A stretch of DNA of 64,000 nucleotides from Vigna angularis (GCF_016808095.1 NC_068974.1:2976001-3040000); one strand, 5' to 3'. Numbered from the stretch's first letter, positions 1-11,830 are shown. Made by a program: numbers and translations. The notes: a model not told the origin generated them from the letters alone.

Positions 1-1047
1 AAAGCCGTGAGGTGCCCCTTCTCCAGCTTTTCGGTTTTCAATTCATAAGGCAAAAGAAAGATTTTCCAATGCTAAATGGTGGATCCCACTTTGATTCCAA
101 TTGCCTTGTTTTGTCATTTGCAAAATTCTTCAATTGAAACCAAGGAGAAATACATTGCCGTGCCCTTTCATTGGTGGTGGATCCCACTTTCTTCAATTAA
201 AATGATGATGCTTGATTTCCTTATGCTTCTACGTGAATGTGCTAGCAAGTGGCCATGACCTTCTTTTCGATGTGGCCACTTCCCTTTATAGATACATGTG
301 GACGTGAGAATGTGGTAAAGGTGGTCCCTCCTTGCAAAACATGTTCTTTTAATGTATTCTTCATTTGAAAGAAATGAGTTGCAGTATAATGCAATTGCCG
401 TGAGCTTAATTTCAAAGTGGTAGCTCCATTCTCCTTTCATTTCACAAGTCCATTATACCCTTTGATGTTTGCCACGTGAATTGCTATTGTCTTCCAAAAT
501 TACTTGAGAAAACCGTGGACACTTGCACATGTGATCCGTGTGTTATTCCAACTATGACAAGCATTACAAACAATGCAAACAAATTAGAAGTCACTCAAAC
601 AGTAAGCACTAGACTGACATATGGGAGTAAACAAAATACTGGGAACAACACGTAATGAATTTGAACAAAATAAAAACTATACGTGAAAATACACATCTAG
701 ACGAAACTATGAAAAAAAATTGCATGGAAAACGGATAAGAATTGAACTCAAACGAAAACACACAAGTTGACACAACATTCACGCAGCACTGTGCGAAAAT
801 TGAAGTGGCTGAAATGCATTGGGCTCAATTGTCATTTCTCATTTATCCTTCAAATGTCCCAAATTTTATTTCCAAATTTTCCTTGTAAAATAATTAACTC
901 AGATAATTCAAATTAATTAAAATAAGAATTTCTAATCGAATTAAGCACAATTAGGAAAACCGGGAAAATACTCGACATTTAAGCACAATTCCTTAATTAA
1001 TTCTAGCACAATAAACTAAGTGAAGTGAATAAAATATTGACTCATCA
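1..1047 (-). repeat. 3' LTR of W1, truncated by window edge
   Basis: This is about the last 1.05 kb (in plus coordinates) of an LTR that is complete at 4957-7249, where it is 2293 bp. It ends ACTCATCA at 1047, next to internal sequence AAATAGACCACAC that also borders the left LTR of W2. No gene lies here: the two antisense reading frames of 60 and 90 residues recur in the other LTR and match no family I recognise. Confidence 0.85.
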
Positions 1048-2516
1048 AAATAGACCACACTTAGTCTTTTGCACTCCTGGGCAAAATCAAGACACAAATC
1101 AGGGAATGGTTCAAAGGACTTTTAGGGAGGCGACACAAAACTCAGCAAACAGAAAAAATAAAAACTCACAAGAAAACACACAGAATTTACACAATTCTCA
1201 AAAAGTCTAGACAGAGAAAAGGTGTAGACAATCTCCAACACAGAATAACAGAAAGCAGATACTTATAGAAATCTTCCAAGCAATTCACAGTATGGCAAAA
1301 TAATTAATCAGCTCAAGAGGTGATTTAAAAATAACATAACCTCACAGATGCACTAATAGTGTTTCTCTCAAGTGTTTAAGGTAAATAATTTCAACTCAAT
1401 GTACTCAAGAAAACAAACACAAGTAGACTTGGCAAGCTTCTAATATCAACACTTAAAACATATGCATGTTTAGATCTAAAGGTCTTTTATGGGTTGTAAT
1501 GGGGCCAAGGACAGGGGAGGATAAATTTGGATAAGTAGCTATAGCTCAGAGGAAATAGAGGTGCACTAGGGAAAAAATGAAAATACATTGAAATTACGCC
1601 CAAACCTCTAATTCAATCCTCTTCTTGACTCCATTCTCCACAAAATTTATTTATTTTTATTATTTCTTTTTTTCTTTTTCTCATCACTTTTTTTTCATCC
1701 TGTTTCTTCTTTTTTTTTTCTTTATCACACAACAGGATATAATTCATATTTTCAAAACATGATGAGGAACCAACTAGCCAATTTATCAGAATTCCCAAGG
1801 AGACCACACTTATTCACAAAATACTTCTATAGCTCCAGACTTTCTTAAGGTTAAGGTAATCATGGTTTTTCACTTAGGGTCAGTTTATGAGCTTCAAAAC
1901 AAAGAAATGGATACAGTATAGGCTCAAAGGGGTTATCAAAGGATAATAACAAGGTAGGCTTACTTGGCTAAAGAGGCTCAAGAATAAAATTGCCTTTATC
2001 ACTTCTAAACATGCATATCCATCAAGAATTATCAAAAAGAATCAAGCCAAGGCATATGTGCAAGCAATCAAGATACATATCACACACAAGAAAGAAAAAC
2101 AAAGTGGCTCAAATCTCACACAGGGTGTTCGTCACAATCAAATCAACCTCTTAAACGTTATAATTATCTTCCAAGCAGAGAAAAGCAAGAATTACAAACT
2201 ATAAGTATTAAGTAAGTGAAGGAAAAATCTACAACTTATACGTCATCCAGAAATCAAGAGAAAAATGTAAAATTTATTGCACACAAAACTCGATAAAAAT
2301 AACTTAAAACACAAAAAATTTAACACTAAAAAACAAAAAATTTAACACACAAAATACATACTAACAGAAACTAACAGAAAATTCAAAATTTCTCCCCAGT
2401 AGATCACACTTAAATCACACAATGTCCTCAGTGGGTAACAATCATCAGATTATCAATTTCAAAGCAGTCAAATAATATATACAAGTGCAATAAAAAGTAG
2501 GAAGAAATTTTCAGAA

Positions 2517-2591
2517 ACATCCATCAGTAGATGTTATTAATGACATCCATCAGCAGATGTCTAAATCACCTAGCACCCATCAGTAGATGCT
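2517..2591. other. Three iterated stem-loops with constant loop (W1)
   Basis: Three short inverted repeats follow one another: ACATC/GATGT at 2517-2534, GACATC/GATGTC at 2542-2561, and AGCACC/GATGCT (one mismatch) at 2572-2591. The 8-base loops are CATCAGTA, CATCAGCA and CATCAGTA. The same block occurs in W2 at 33054-33128 and, with different arms, in element B at 50199-50339. It lies about 60 bp upstream of the captured gene's promoter. Its function is unknown. Confidence 0.6.
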
Positions 2592-2652
2592 AATTTTTTT
2601 TATTTTTTTTTATTTTTTTTTTTTATTTTTTTTTTGAAATAGGATGACCGGT

Positions 2653-2722
2653 ACTGTGACAACAGTTTCGGTGACAACGACCGGAACTGTTGCTACAGTG
2701 GCAGAAGTTTTGGCTATAAAAG
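2653..2722 (+). promoter_or_regulatory. Promoter of the W1 WOX-like gene: twin ACTGT-N4-ACAGT palindromes and TATA box
   Basis: Two copies of ACTGT-N4-ACAGT lie at 2653-2666 and 2686-2699, 33 bp apart centre to centre. The first is extended by outer arms ACCG and CGGT. TATAAAAG follows at 2715-2722, then a CT-rich leader with no ATG and a splice donor GGGTAAGT (GT at 2904-2905). The arrangement is conserved in W2. It looks like a plant core promoter with a paired, operator-like dimer site; the binding protein is unknown. Confidence 0.6.
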
Positions 2723-3525
2723 GGTATCTCCTCAGCGTCGAGCAACATTTCTGACTTCTCACTCTCTCTGCTCCTGTCTTCTCTCTCTTCTCTCTCCTCC
2801 TCTCTCCTCTGAGCGTCTGGAGTCTACGCGGAGCCTCTGCCACCGTGCCTGCTGAAGAGTTTGAGATCCGCGAGGAGCTTCTCTGCCAGCTCTACTTCTC
2901 CGGGTAAGTCCTCTGCACTAAGGATCACCCTTTCTTTCTGCTTTCATTATTCTTCTTCTCTGCCCTTCTTTATTATTTTTTCCTTTTTCTTTTCTGCAAT
3001 ACTTGTCCTCTCCCGCTGCCCGATCTATCTTCTTTCTTCTCTTTTTTTTCCTGCTTTATTTTTTAAAGAAAAACACATAAAACACATCTGTCAAAAAAAA
3101 CTTAAGGGGTATATAGGCTGGAAACCAGACGTTAATCTCCCTTCGATTGAAGGTATTGCAGAGACAATCGGGTAGAACAACGCCACGTACCCCACTTAAA
3201 AATAAAACACAGAAACTGAATATACATGAACGACATGGACAAGGACAACTGGACGTAGATCCGTTTAGGACCCTTTTGCAAGGAACGTGAAACAGATCTG
3301 AGACCAGACACTGAAACATCAAAGACTGACAGGACAAAAAATAAATCTAAAAGGAAACAAGAACAAATAAAGAAAACACAGAACTAAGAATCTAATTTTT
3401 TTATGCTTTTTATTTTTATTTATTTTTTTTAATTTTATTTTATTTTTATGTTTTGTTTTTTTTTCTTTTTTATGTTTTTGTTCTTTTTATTTTTATATTT
3501 TTTTATTTGGAATTTATCGAGAGGA

Positions 3526-4086
3526 ATGATGAGTGAGATAGAATCAGAGAGATACACCAGTCAGCGGTGGCGTCCTACCGAAGATCAGACCCAGATGATG
3601 ACCAGAATCTACAACTTTGGGGTCACACACCCAAGCAGAGCGCAAGTTGTCGAGATCACGTCTCGACTAAGGATCTTCGGAGATGCCAGCGAATACAACG
3701 TGCACTGCTGGTTCAACAACCACGGCAATCGGGTCAGGCGCTGGCAAGCAGAGATAGACCCCACTAGCACTCAGTTTTCACAACTGCCGCTATATATGTA
3801 CGGTAAGACTCTGATCAAATCTCCATTTTTATTGAAATATTCCCTTTCCTCTTCTTTTATTAACACACAATTTTTTTTTATTTTTTTTTTGTTGAAAGAA
3901 TACGACTGGGTGATTATGAGAGCACCGAGGCTGCTGGATCTGTTTCCCATTCCGATCATCATCGACGACGATAGGGACGAACGACAAATCCCTCCACCCA
4001 TGCTTCTCACATTCCGAACCAGAGCTCCCTCAACGGAGCTCTCCCTTAGACCACCACAACCAGCTCGAGAATTCTTCCAGTTTTAA
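3526..4086 (+). CDS. WOX-family homeodomain protein captured in W1 (two coding exons)
   Basis: Coding exons 3526-3802 and 3899-4086 are separated by a 96-bp GT-AG intron, giving about 154 residues. Residues 11-75 form a WUSCHEL-type homeodomain: RW-x-PT near the start, the expanded loops of the WOX class, and recognition helix NVHCWFNNHGNR, which keeps W48, F49, N51 and R55. Q50 is replaced by N and K/R53 by G, which could alter DNA binding. Exon 3 encodes LLDLFPIP, resembling the WUS-box core, and TELSLRPP, resembling an EAR motif. Both are hallmarks of the WUS clade of repressor-type transcription factors. An in-frame ATG upstream at 3448 lies in the T-rich intron; 3526 matches W2. The gene runs antisense to its retrotransposon, which is why introns could be kept. 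Expression is unproven. Homeodomain identification is strong; WUS-box and EAR assignments are inferences from short motifs. Confidence 0.82.
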   Translation: MMSEIESERYTSQRWRPTEDQTQMMTRIYNFGVTHPSRAQVVEITSRLRIFGDASEYNVHCWFNNHGNRVRRWQAEIDPTSTQFSQLPLYMYGKTLIKSPFLLKYSLSSSFINTQFFFIFFLLKEYDWVIMRAPRLLDLFPIPIIIDDDRDERQIPPPMLLTFRTRAPSTELSLRPPQPAREFFQF

Positions 4087-4929
4087 TGTTTTATGTTTTT
4101 TTTTTATGTTTTTGTTGGCCGAGTGTGGCCAGAATATTAATGAGGACTGTAATATGGACAATTAATTTTTATGTTTTTTTTATTAAGGTCTGTAATATTA
4201 ACGATCAATAATGATCGAACCCCGAATGTCTTTATTATGTTTTTATGTATTTTTGTTATATTTTTTTTATTATAAATAAATGCACTCAAATTAGTATTTG
4301 TTCAAACTATATTCCTCTGACCATTACATGTTAATTATGCACTTATGTTGATTTTTTTTTTAAACAAAAACTAAATAAATAAATAAAACAGAAGACAAGT
4401 TAACAAAACAAAAGACCTAATACCAAACACAAAAAATCAAAGCACACAAAACACAAATGTTAAAAACAGCAGACAAAAAAAAAACACATATTTACAATAC
4501 ATACATTAAGAAAATAAAACACGTGAAAGAGAAGACACATTTTTTATATAATTTTTTTTTTAATTAACAAATAAAATACATATGACATGCATACAGAAAA
4601 TAGAACATCACATCTCAACACAAAATAAAACACAACACAATTAAACATGCTTTAAACAAAACAGAACAATTTTATTTTTTTAATTTTTTTTTAATTAATT
4701 AATAATTTTTTTTAATTAACAGATATAGTACAAAACACAACACAATAAATATAAAAGACTAAATATATATTAACACAGTAAAAATCTAAAACAAAAAACC
4801 TGAACTGAAGTGACAACGCCGCCAAAATTTGCTGAAGGTGTCGTTGTCGCCTACAAAAATACAAAAGACAAAACACACATATTAACAGAACAAAAATTTA
4901 CACAACAAGAATCTAAAATCAAACCGTCA

Positions 4930-4953
4930 TTGGTCCCCGGCAGCGGCGCCAAA
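4930..4953 (-). other. Primer binding site of W1
   Basis: On the minus strand, directly after the LTR end, the sequence reads TTTTGGCGCCGCTGCCGGGG. This is the primer site type found in Tat/Athila-like Ty3 elements. It fixes the element's orientation. Confidence 0.75.
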
Positions 4954-4956
4954 ATT

Positions 4957-7249
4957 TGATACGACTGTCGCGGCCGATCAAATTTGATGTGCATGAATAA
5001 ATACAGTATAACTAGGAAGTGACTCCTAGGTCGTCTCACAAGGACCAATATTTGTGGTTCGGTCTCAGATTTAACACATAATGAGGGTTTGTTTGTGATT
5101 TTTTTTTGTTTTGCGGAAAATAAAATTAAAACTGGAATTTAAACGAGACAGAATTTAAAACACTGAAATAAACTTTAAAGACAATAAAGACTGAACAGTA
5201 AAAGACGGTAAAAACGGAACAATAAATATGTAGAAACGGTAAAATTTAACGATGCAGAAAACAATAGACGGTAAAAATAAAACACTTAAATGAAAATGAA
5301 ATTTAACTTTTTCTAAAAACTTAATTTAACTAGTGCAGTGAAAATAAAATTGAGAAACACATGAATGAAGTTTTGAAACCGTAAATAGAAAATTGACATA
5401 ATGGAATTTGCAATTAACATCAATTAAAACCAAATACATGAAATTGTAAAATTAAACAAATCCCAAACCTCCCTAACGGGGAGGAGGAAAAAATGAGCTG
5501 CAGAAAATAAAACACCCGTGGTTGTCTTCCTAAAATTCTCACTGAAATCTAATCTGCTGCTTCTTGCATTTTATAGCTACTTCTGACATACTCCCGTGAG
5601 CCCTCCTTGTTTTTAGCAAGGTTTTTTTTCTTTTGTCCAGTTGCCAGCCTGAATTCCTTCCACTCCTAAATGTACCAAAGAATTAGGATAGGGGCCCTCC
5701 ATTTCTTGTCTTCACGCAGCACACCCTTCCACCCGTGGACTTCCTTCTTCATTCCTTTCCATTCCATGTTTCTCCTCTTTCACACGTGAACACCTTCTGG
5801 AAGTGACAGCAACAGCTCCCTCTTGGTGGCTTCTTCTTTGCTTGCTTCTTCCAATTTGCGTGTGCTAGCAACAAGAAGGTGAAGAAGTCTTCTTCTTCAA
5901 CTAGACTAAGACCTTGGAGCATCTCTTCTACTGGACCAGCTACTGGATGTGCTTCCATTCTAAGATTATTGTTTCCTCTTCAAACTCAGCTGCTGGACTT
6001 TGACGTAAAACATCTCCTTTGCCTTGCTTGTATGCTCCAAGTAGGAAAGCACTACTTCATTCTTCCTTCTTTACGTGAACTGCCCTTTCATTCCAGCAAG
6101 CTTCACTTGTTAATTGTTGGATGGAAGCTTGTGCAAGCCGTGAGTTGGATGTGCAGATTTTCCAATTTAATGTTTGCTAAATCATGTTGCAAGCAAAGAA
6201 AGCCGTGAGGTGCCCCTTCTCCATCCAGCTTTTCGGTTTTCAATTCATAAGGCAAAAGAAAGATTTTCCAATGCTAAATGGTGGATCCCACTTTGATTCC
6301 AATTGCCTTGTTTTGTCATTTGCAAAATTCTTCAATTGAAACCAAGGAGAAATACATTGCCGTGCCCTTTCATTGGTGGTGGATCCCACTTTCTTCAATT
6401 AAAATGATGATGCTTGATTTCCTTATGCTTCTACGTGAATATGCTAGCAAGTGGCCATGACCTTCTTTTCCATGTGGCCACTTCCCTTTATAGATACATG
6501 TGGACGTGAGAATGTGGTAAAGGTGGTCCCTCCTTGCAAAACATGTTCTTTTAATGTATTCTTCATTTGAAAGAAATGAGTTGCAGTATAATGCAATTGC
6601 CGTGAGCTTAATTTCAAAGTGGTAGCTCCATTCTCCTTTCATTTCACAAGTCCATTATACCCTTTGATGTTTGCCACGGGAATTGCTATTGTCTTCCAAA
6701 ATTACTTGAGAAAACCGTGGACACTTGCACATGTGATCCGTGTGCTATTCCAACTATGACAAGCATTACAAACAATGCAAACAAATTAGAAGTCACTCAA
6801 ATAGTAAGCACTAGACTGACATATGGGAGTAAACAAAATACTGGGAACAACACGTAATGAATTTGAACAAAATAAAAACTATACGTGAAAATACACATCT
6901 AGACGAAACTATGAAAAAAAATTGCATGGAAAACGGATAAGAATTGAACTCAAACGAAAACACACAAGTTGACACAACATTCACGCAGCACTGTGCGAAA
7001 ATTGAAGTGGCTGAAATGCATTGGGCTCAATTGTCATTTCTCATTTATCCTTCAAATGTCCCAAATTTTATTTCCAAATTTTCCTTGTAAAATAATTAAC
7101 TCAGATAATTCAAATTAATTAAAATAAGAATTTCTAATCGAATTAAGCACAATTAGGAAAACCGGGAAAATACTCGACATTTAAGCACAATTCCCTAATT
7201 AATTCTAGCACAATAAACTAAGTGAAGTGAATAAAATATTGACTCATCA
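4957..7249 (-). repeat. 5' LTR of W1 (2293 bp)
   Basis: It is bounded by TG at 4957 and CA at 7249. Near the left boundary it contains CTAGGAAGTGACTCCTAG (arms CTAGGA/TCCTAG), which is shared by all W-family LTRs here. It is rich in the CCGTG phrase. Small frames at 5749-5958, 5879-6208 and 6278-6460 have no recognisable domain and are not called as genes. Confidence 0.85.
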
Positions 7250-7759
7250 GTGAGATGCTGTCTAATATTGGTGTTTTCTGCTATATGGCATTTCAGGAGT
7301 AGAAGACCTTAGCCTCAGATGGATTATAGTAAGGTACAATGATATAAATATAGTATAGAAGTTGCCTTTTTTGCCTTGCTTTTGTATATATCTTTGATTC
7401 TAAGGATATTGTTCCACCATTAGTGAGCTATGCAGAATAAAGTGCCATCAGAAATAAATTGCATGTTGACATTTTGTATTACATAAAAAAATAAATTCTT
7501 TTGCCTATATTGAAGTTTTGCCGATTATTAGGCTTTGACTGTTGGAATTTCAACTCAAAAAGCCCTGCATGAGAGTTGAGGGATCTTATTTAACATAATC
7601 CATGATGGGAAAAGAATTATATAAATTATTGTTCTTGTTGGTATCCAATTTTTGAGGAATGATACACAGGCCATCTTTATTTGTGTTAACTGGGACAAAT
7701 TCCCCTGTGATATTAAAACACAGTAATTATCTTCTGCATCATTTGATTTTCACTTTGCT
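7250..7759. other. Unassigned AT-rich DNA between W1 and copia element 1
   Basis: About 500 bp with no domain, RNA gene or repeat that I can recognise. It may be intron of the host gene whose exons lie at 12144 and 16478. A splice-bounded segment at 7297-7333 does not keep the frame of the 12144 exon and was not called. Confidence 0.4.
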
Positions 7760-7764
7760 TTTTA

Positions 7765-7913
7765 TGAGAAATAAAGAAGATTGGGAGAAAATATCCCTTG
7801 TGTGTTTAGACTACACATAGGGTAGTTTATTTATATTGTAAGATATGGGCCAATGCCTTAATACAAAATAGACTAAGCCCAAATAACAAAAACACACATC
7901 TTAACATCTAACA
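7765..7913 (-). repeat. 3' LTR of copia element 1
   Basis: 149 bp, starting TGAGAAATAAAG and ending AACATCTAACA on the plus strand; near identical to 11866-12015. Confidence 0.88.
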
Positions 7914-7920
7914 CTCCCCC

Positions 7921-9261
7921 TCAAGCTGGAGCATATAAATCATATGTTCCAAGCTTGTTACAAAGATAATCAATTCTAGGTCCTCGTAAGGACTTAGTGA
8001 ATATGTCTGCCAACTGGTTGCTTGAGTTAACAAACTCAGTCTTGATATCTCCAGATATGATTTTTTCTCGAATGAAATGACAATCAACTTCAATGTGTTT
8101 GGTTCTCTTATGGAAGACAAGGTTAGAGCTAATATGGAGAGCAGCTTGATTATCGCATATAAGTATCATGTGAGTGACATCTCCAAATTTCAATTCACTA
8201 AGCAATTGTTTAAGCCACACAAGCTCGCAAGTAGCTGATGCCATAGCTCTATATTCTGCTTCTGCACTCGACCTTGCCACAACACTTTGCTTCTTACTTT
8301 TCCAAGATATCAAGTTGCTACCAATAGAGACACAATATCCAGAAGTAGACCTCCTATCAAAAGGGAAACCAGCCCAATCAGCATCTGAATAGCAAACGAT
8401 CTTTGTATCGTTGTTAGGGCCATATAGCAAACCTTTTCCAGGTGATCTTTTAGTATACTTCAGTATACGAACAACTGCATCCCAATGGTCTTCACATGGG
8501 GAGTTTAGAAATTTACTCACCACACTAACTGTGAAGGAAATGTCAGGACGCGTAACAGTAAGATAGTTTAATTTACCAACTAGTCTTCTGTACCGTTCAG
8601 GATCTGAGAAAGGCTCCCCCTGATTTGGTAGGAGTTTGATGTTAGGGTCCATAAGTGTCTCAACAGATTTACAATTCAGTAACCCTGTTTCCTCCAAGAT
8701 GTCTAACGCATACTTCCTCTGAGATATGACAATACCATCATTGGATTGTGCTACTTCAATACCCAAAAAGTACCGGAGTTTGCCAAGATCTTTGGTTTGA
8801 AAATGATGACAAAGGTGTTGTTTCATCTGAGAGATGCCAAGATAGTCGCTTCCTGTGAGAACAATATCATCGACATACACTATTAAATAGATACATCCAG
8901 CACTCGAGTGGCGATAGAACACTGAATGATCCGCTTCACTGCGAGACATACCAAATTGTTGAACAACACAACTGAATTTACCAAACCAGGCCCGAGGAGA
9001 CTGTTTTAGGCCATATAAGGATTTGCGAAGACGACATACCAATCCAGATGACTCCCCCTGAGCAACAAAGCCAGGCGGTTGCTCCATATAAATTTCTTCC
9101 TGCAAATCACCATTGAGAAAAGCATTTTTGACATCAAGTTGGTAAAGAGGCCATTGTCGAAGAGCTGCCATGGCAATGAAAAGGCGAACAGAGGTCATTT
9201 TTGCCACTGGAGAAAAAGTATCACCATAATCCAAACCAAAAATCTGTGTAGCCTTTGGCAA
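7921..9261 (-). pseudogene. Copia element 1 reverse transcriptase and RNase H
   Basis: About 446 codons. The N-terminal part is the copia RT (PF07727 type): TFSPVAKMTSVR, QLDVKNAFLNGDL, SLYGLKQSPRAWF and the catalytic YVDD in LIVYVDDIVLTGSD. The C-terminal RNase H contains SADWAGFPFDRRSTSGY-like and SSAEAEYRAM motifs and ends with the tail LADIFTKSL. The first codons lie in a frame different from the upstream piece: ACACAG stands where ACACACAG is expected near 9243, so loss of two bases probably broke the polyprotein. The frame itself is otherwise open. Confidence 0.9.
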
Positions 9262-11047
9262 CCAGTCGAGCTTTCAGACGATCAATGGTGCCATCAGGAC
9301 CAACCTTGATAGCATACACCCACCTGTAACCAACAACAGACTTTCCAGATGGTAATTGGACAAGCTCCCAAGTTCCACTTTCCAATAAAGCACTTAATTC
9401 ATCCATCATAGCTTGACGCCAACCAGGATGAGTTAAGGCATCACCCACAGATTTGGGAATTGACACAGAAAAAATGGATGAGAGACAAGTATAAAAAGAT
9501 GGAGATAATCTGTGGTAATTAAGAACAGTATAATGGGGGGAAGGGTTACGGGTAGAGCGTATACCTTTACGGAGGGCAATAGGCAAGTCAGACTCAGTTG
9601 CTGGAGCCGAAGGAGACACATGAGGCGGCACCGGAAGTGAGTCATGAGGGAGACAATTACGGCGACTATAAACCTGAAGGGGTGGAGGTGAAGGATGATC
9701 CTGTGGTGAATGAGAGTCTAAAGAAGGAGAAGACAAAATGGGTGGTGCATCACCAGGAGGATCACAGATAAGAGGAATATCAACAGTAACAGGGAGAGGT
9801 ACAGAACTAGAAGATAGATGTGAAAAGTAAAAAGAAGACGCATCAAAAGTGACATCAGCAGAGATAAAATGACGATTGAGGGAAGGGGAAAAACACTTAT
9901 AGCCCTTTTGTGACCGTGGAAATCCTAAGAAGACACATTTGTGAGACCTAGGAAAGGAACTACGAGTATGCTTCCCTAACTGACAAGACTCACACGACAA
10001 ACTTGATAATGTGGACAACCTCGGGACAAGTTGTTGTAGTTTGGCAAGACTAGGATGACCGAACTGAGCATGAAGAAGGGATGGTGACTCCATGACTACG
10101 CCAACATGTGGAGAAGGGCGGAGATGATAAAGGCCATGAGACTCACATCCTGTGTCAATCATGTGTTTCAAACTCCGGTCCTGCAACCAAACAGAATCTT
10201 TAGTAAAGGAAATAACACAATTAAGAGTACGAGTTAAACGACTAATGCACAATAAGTTGAAGGGAGACCCAAGGACATAGAGTACATGATCAATGGATAT
10301 GGATGGAAAAATATTAACAGTACCAATACCATGAGATGAGACTCTAGACCCATCAGCCATTGTTACCGAGGGTAAATTAGCCGGACATGACAAGGAAGAA
10401 AACAAGGACTTGTTACCAGTGATATGATCGGTGGCGCCTGAGTCAAGGACCCAAGGTCCAAGGAAGTGAGTTAGACCAACAAAAGGTGTACCTGTACGTG
10501 CAACAGATGCAGATGTAGTGGAACCAGAGTGCTGATGATCCTCATACCATCTAAGAAATTCGTTAAAGATTGCAGGTTTGTCTACGATATTAGATGAAGT
10601 AGGATGGTCTACAAACGGTGATTGGGGAGGTGGATCAGAATTTGCTATTGCTACAGGTCGAGGAGGACATCCATGGAGAGCATAACATCTATCAATCTTG
10701 TGGCCTAACTTGCCACAATGGTCACATTTTGGACGTCCTTTACTTGGCTTGCGAGACCGACTTCGATCATCACGTTGAACAGCCATAACAGAGGAATCAT
10801 CAGTACGAGGGGATGTCTCAGTGATGGGTTTGCTCGGTATACGCAAAAGAGCAGAACAAGTAGAAGTAAAGTTGGGTATGACAGGAGAACCCAAAATCTG
10901 ATCACGGACATGAGAAACATCATCAGAGAGTCCGTATAATGCCAACAACATGAAGAACTTTGATCGTTGTTCCAATTCTTCAGCAGGAGTGGAAGCAGGA
11001 GGTAATATATCATTAAAGTCATGAAGAAGGGCATGAATTTTACCCAA
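9221..11047 (-). pseudogene. Copia element 1 gag C-terminus, protease, integrase remnant, start of RT
   Basis: About 608 codons, entered after a stop at about 11050. In order: the end of the gag capsid region; a CX2CX4HX4C knuckle (CDHCGKLGHKIDRC); aspartic protease WVLDSGATDHITG; and the integrase zinc region ending CESCQLGKHTRSSFPRS. That last segment joins directly to KCVFLGFPRSQKGYKC, which normally follows the integrase core. The D,D,E catalytic core is absent. The junction is near 9945, between two FPRS phrases. The piece ends in the N-terminal RT region (KARLVAKGYT) at the frameshift. Confidence 0.88.
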
Positions 11048-11050
11048 ATA

Positions 11051-11476
11051 CTATGCCATGGGACCAGGATTGCGTGGACCAATAACAGTTAATAGGTCCT
11101 GACAAACACCATAAAGACGCTGAGTGTCATTTGTGTATAACAACTTCGCTTGTGCCCTTACTTCTGAACATGTCTCATAGGATCGAAACATTTGTTTCAG
11201 TGAGGAGTGAATGATGGACTTTATAACAATGCATAACTGAGCATCAATTTTCATCCAGCGGGAAGTGTCATCTATGAGAGCAGTAGTCACATTTTGAGTA
11301 AGATGATCTAAGTACCCCTGACTCTTCAACCAAAGTTTGATGTCGGACGCCCAGGTTGCATAATTTGTGCCATCTAACTTGTCAATGGACAAGTGTACAT
11401 TCAAATAATTAGTATATATTGAGGGATCAGAAGATGAGCCACCAATAGAGGTGTTTGTAGACGAGGAAGACGCCAT
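11051..11476 (-). pseudogene. Copia element 1 gag N-terminus
   Basis: Begins at an ATG (11474-11476) with a Ser-rich leader, then LDGTNYATWASDIKLWLKSQ, the usual start of a copia gag (UBN2/DUF4219 type). It ends at an in-frame TAG that interrupts the continuous reading PGPMA-stop-YLGKIH. The downstream frame is the same, so one nonsense mutation separates this piece from 9221-11047. Confidence 0.85.
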
Positions 11477-11514
11477 GGAGAGGGAGAAACCCTAAAAATT
11501 CAAAGTACTCCGAT

Positions 11515-11830
11515 TGACGCAACGACTACAGATCCAGAAAGAGTGCAAGGAGGCGATCACGGCGGTGCTGATCGGCAGTGGAAAGCTCCGGCGACGCCGG
11601 CACGCGCGGCGGCAGCGGCGACTCTTGCAGCGGCGACTCTTGCGGCGGCGCGTGAGAGCTCTGATCGAGGCGATCTTCGTACGACGGTGGTCGCCCGGAC
11701 GAGACGCTTCCGATGGTGTGGTCGCCGGTCGATTCTGGAACTCCGGCGACGGCAGCGGTGGCGGCGGTGGCGACGGTAGCGGCGGCGACTGCGACAATAG
11801 CAGCAGTGATGGGTGCGGGAGACCGTGGAG
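11515..11830. other. GC-rich leader segment in copia element 1
   Basis: The untranslated leader between primer site and gag is strongly GC-rich, with GGCGGC/GGCGAC runs, unlike anything else in the window. It is open in several frames because of composition alone. It may be a captured host fragment or a structured leader; no domain is recognisable. Confidence 0.5.

Larger units (their letters stand above)
1..7249 (-). mobile_element. W1: non-autonomous LTR retrotransposon carrying an antisense WOX-like gene (left end cut by window)
   Basis: The two LTRs are recognised by direct alignment: 1-1047 matches 6199-7249 with about six substitutions and one 4-bp indel. The right LTR (4957-7249) starts TGATACGACTG and ends ACTCATCA. 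A tat-type primer binding site lies just left of 4957 on the minus strand, so the element is transcribed right to left. The internal region (1048-4956, about 3.9 kb) has no protease, RT, RNase H or integrase. It contains a plus-strand homeobox gene (see 3526-4086). Compared with W2 the gag-like frame is missing, with a deletion at about 4540-4575. The first five bases of right flank are GTGAG; the matching left duplication is outside the window. Confidence 0.85.

Noticed and set aside
7297..7333. Possible short exon between AG and GT after W1
   Set aside because: It cannot join the 12144 exon in a frame without a stop, so there is no support beyond splice dinucleotides.
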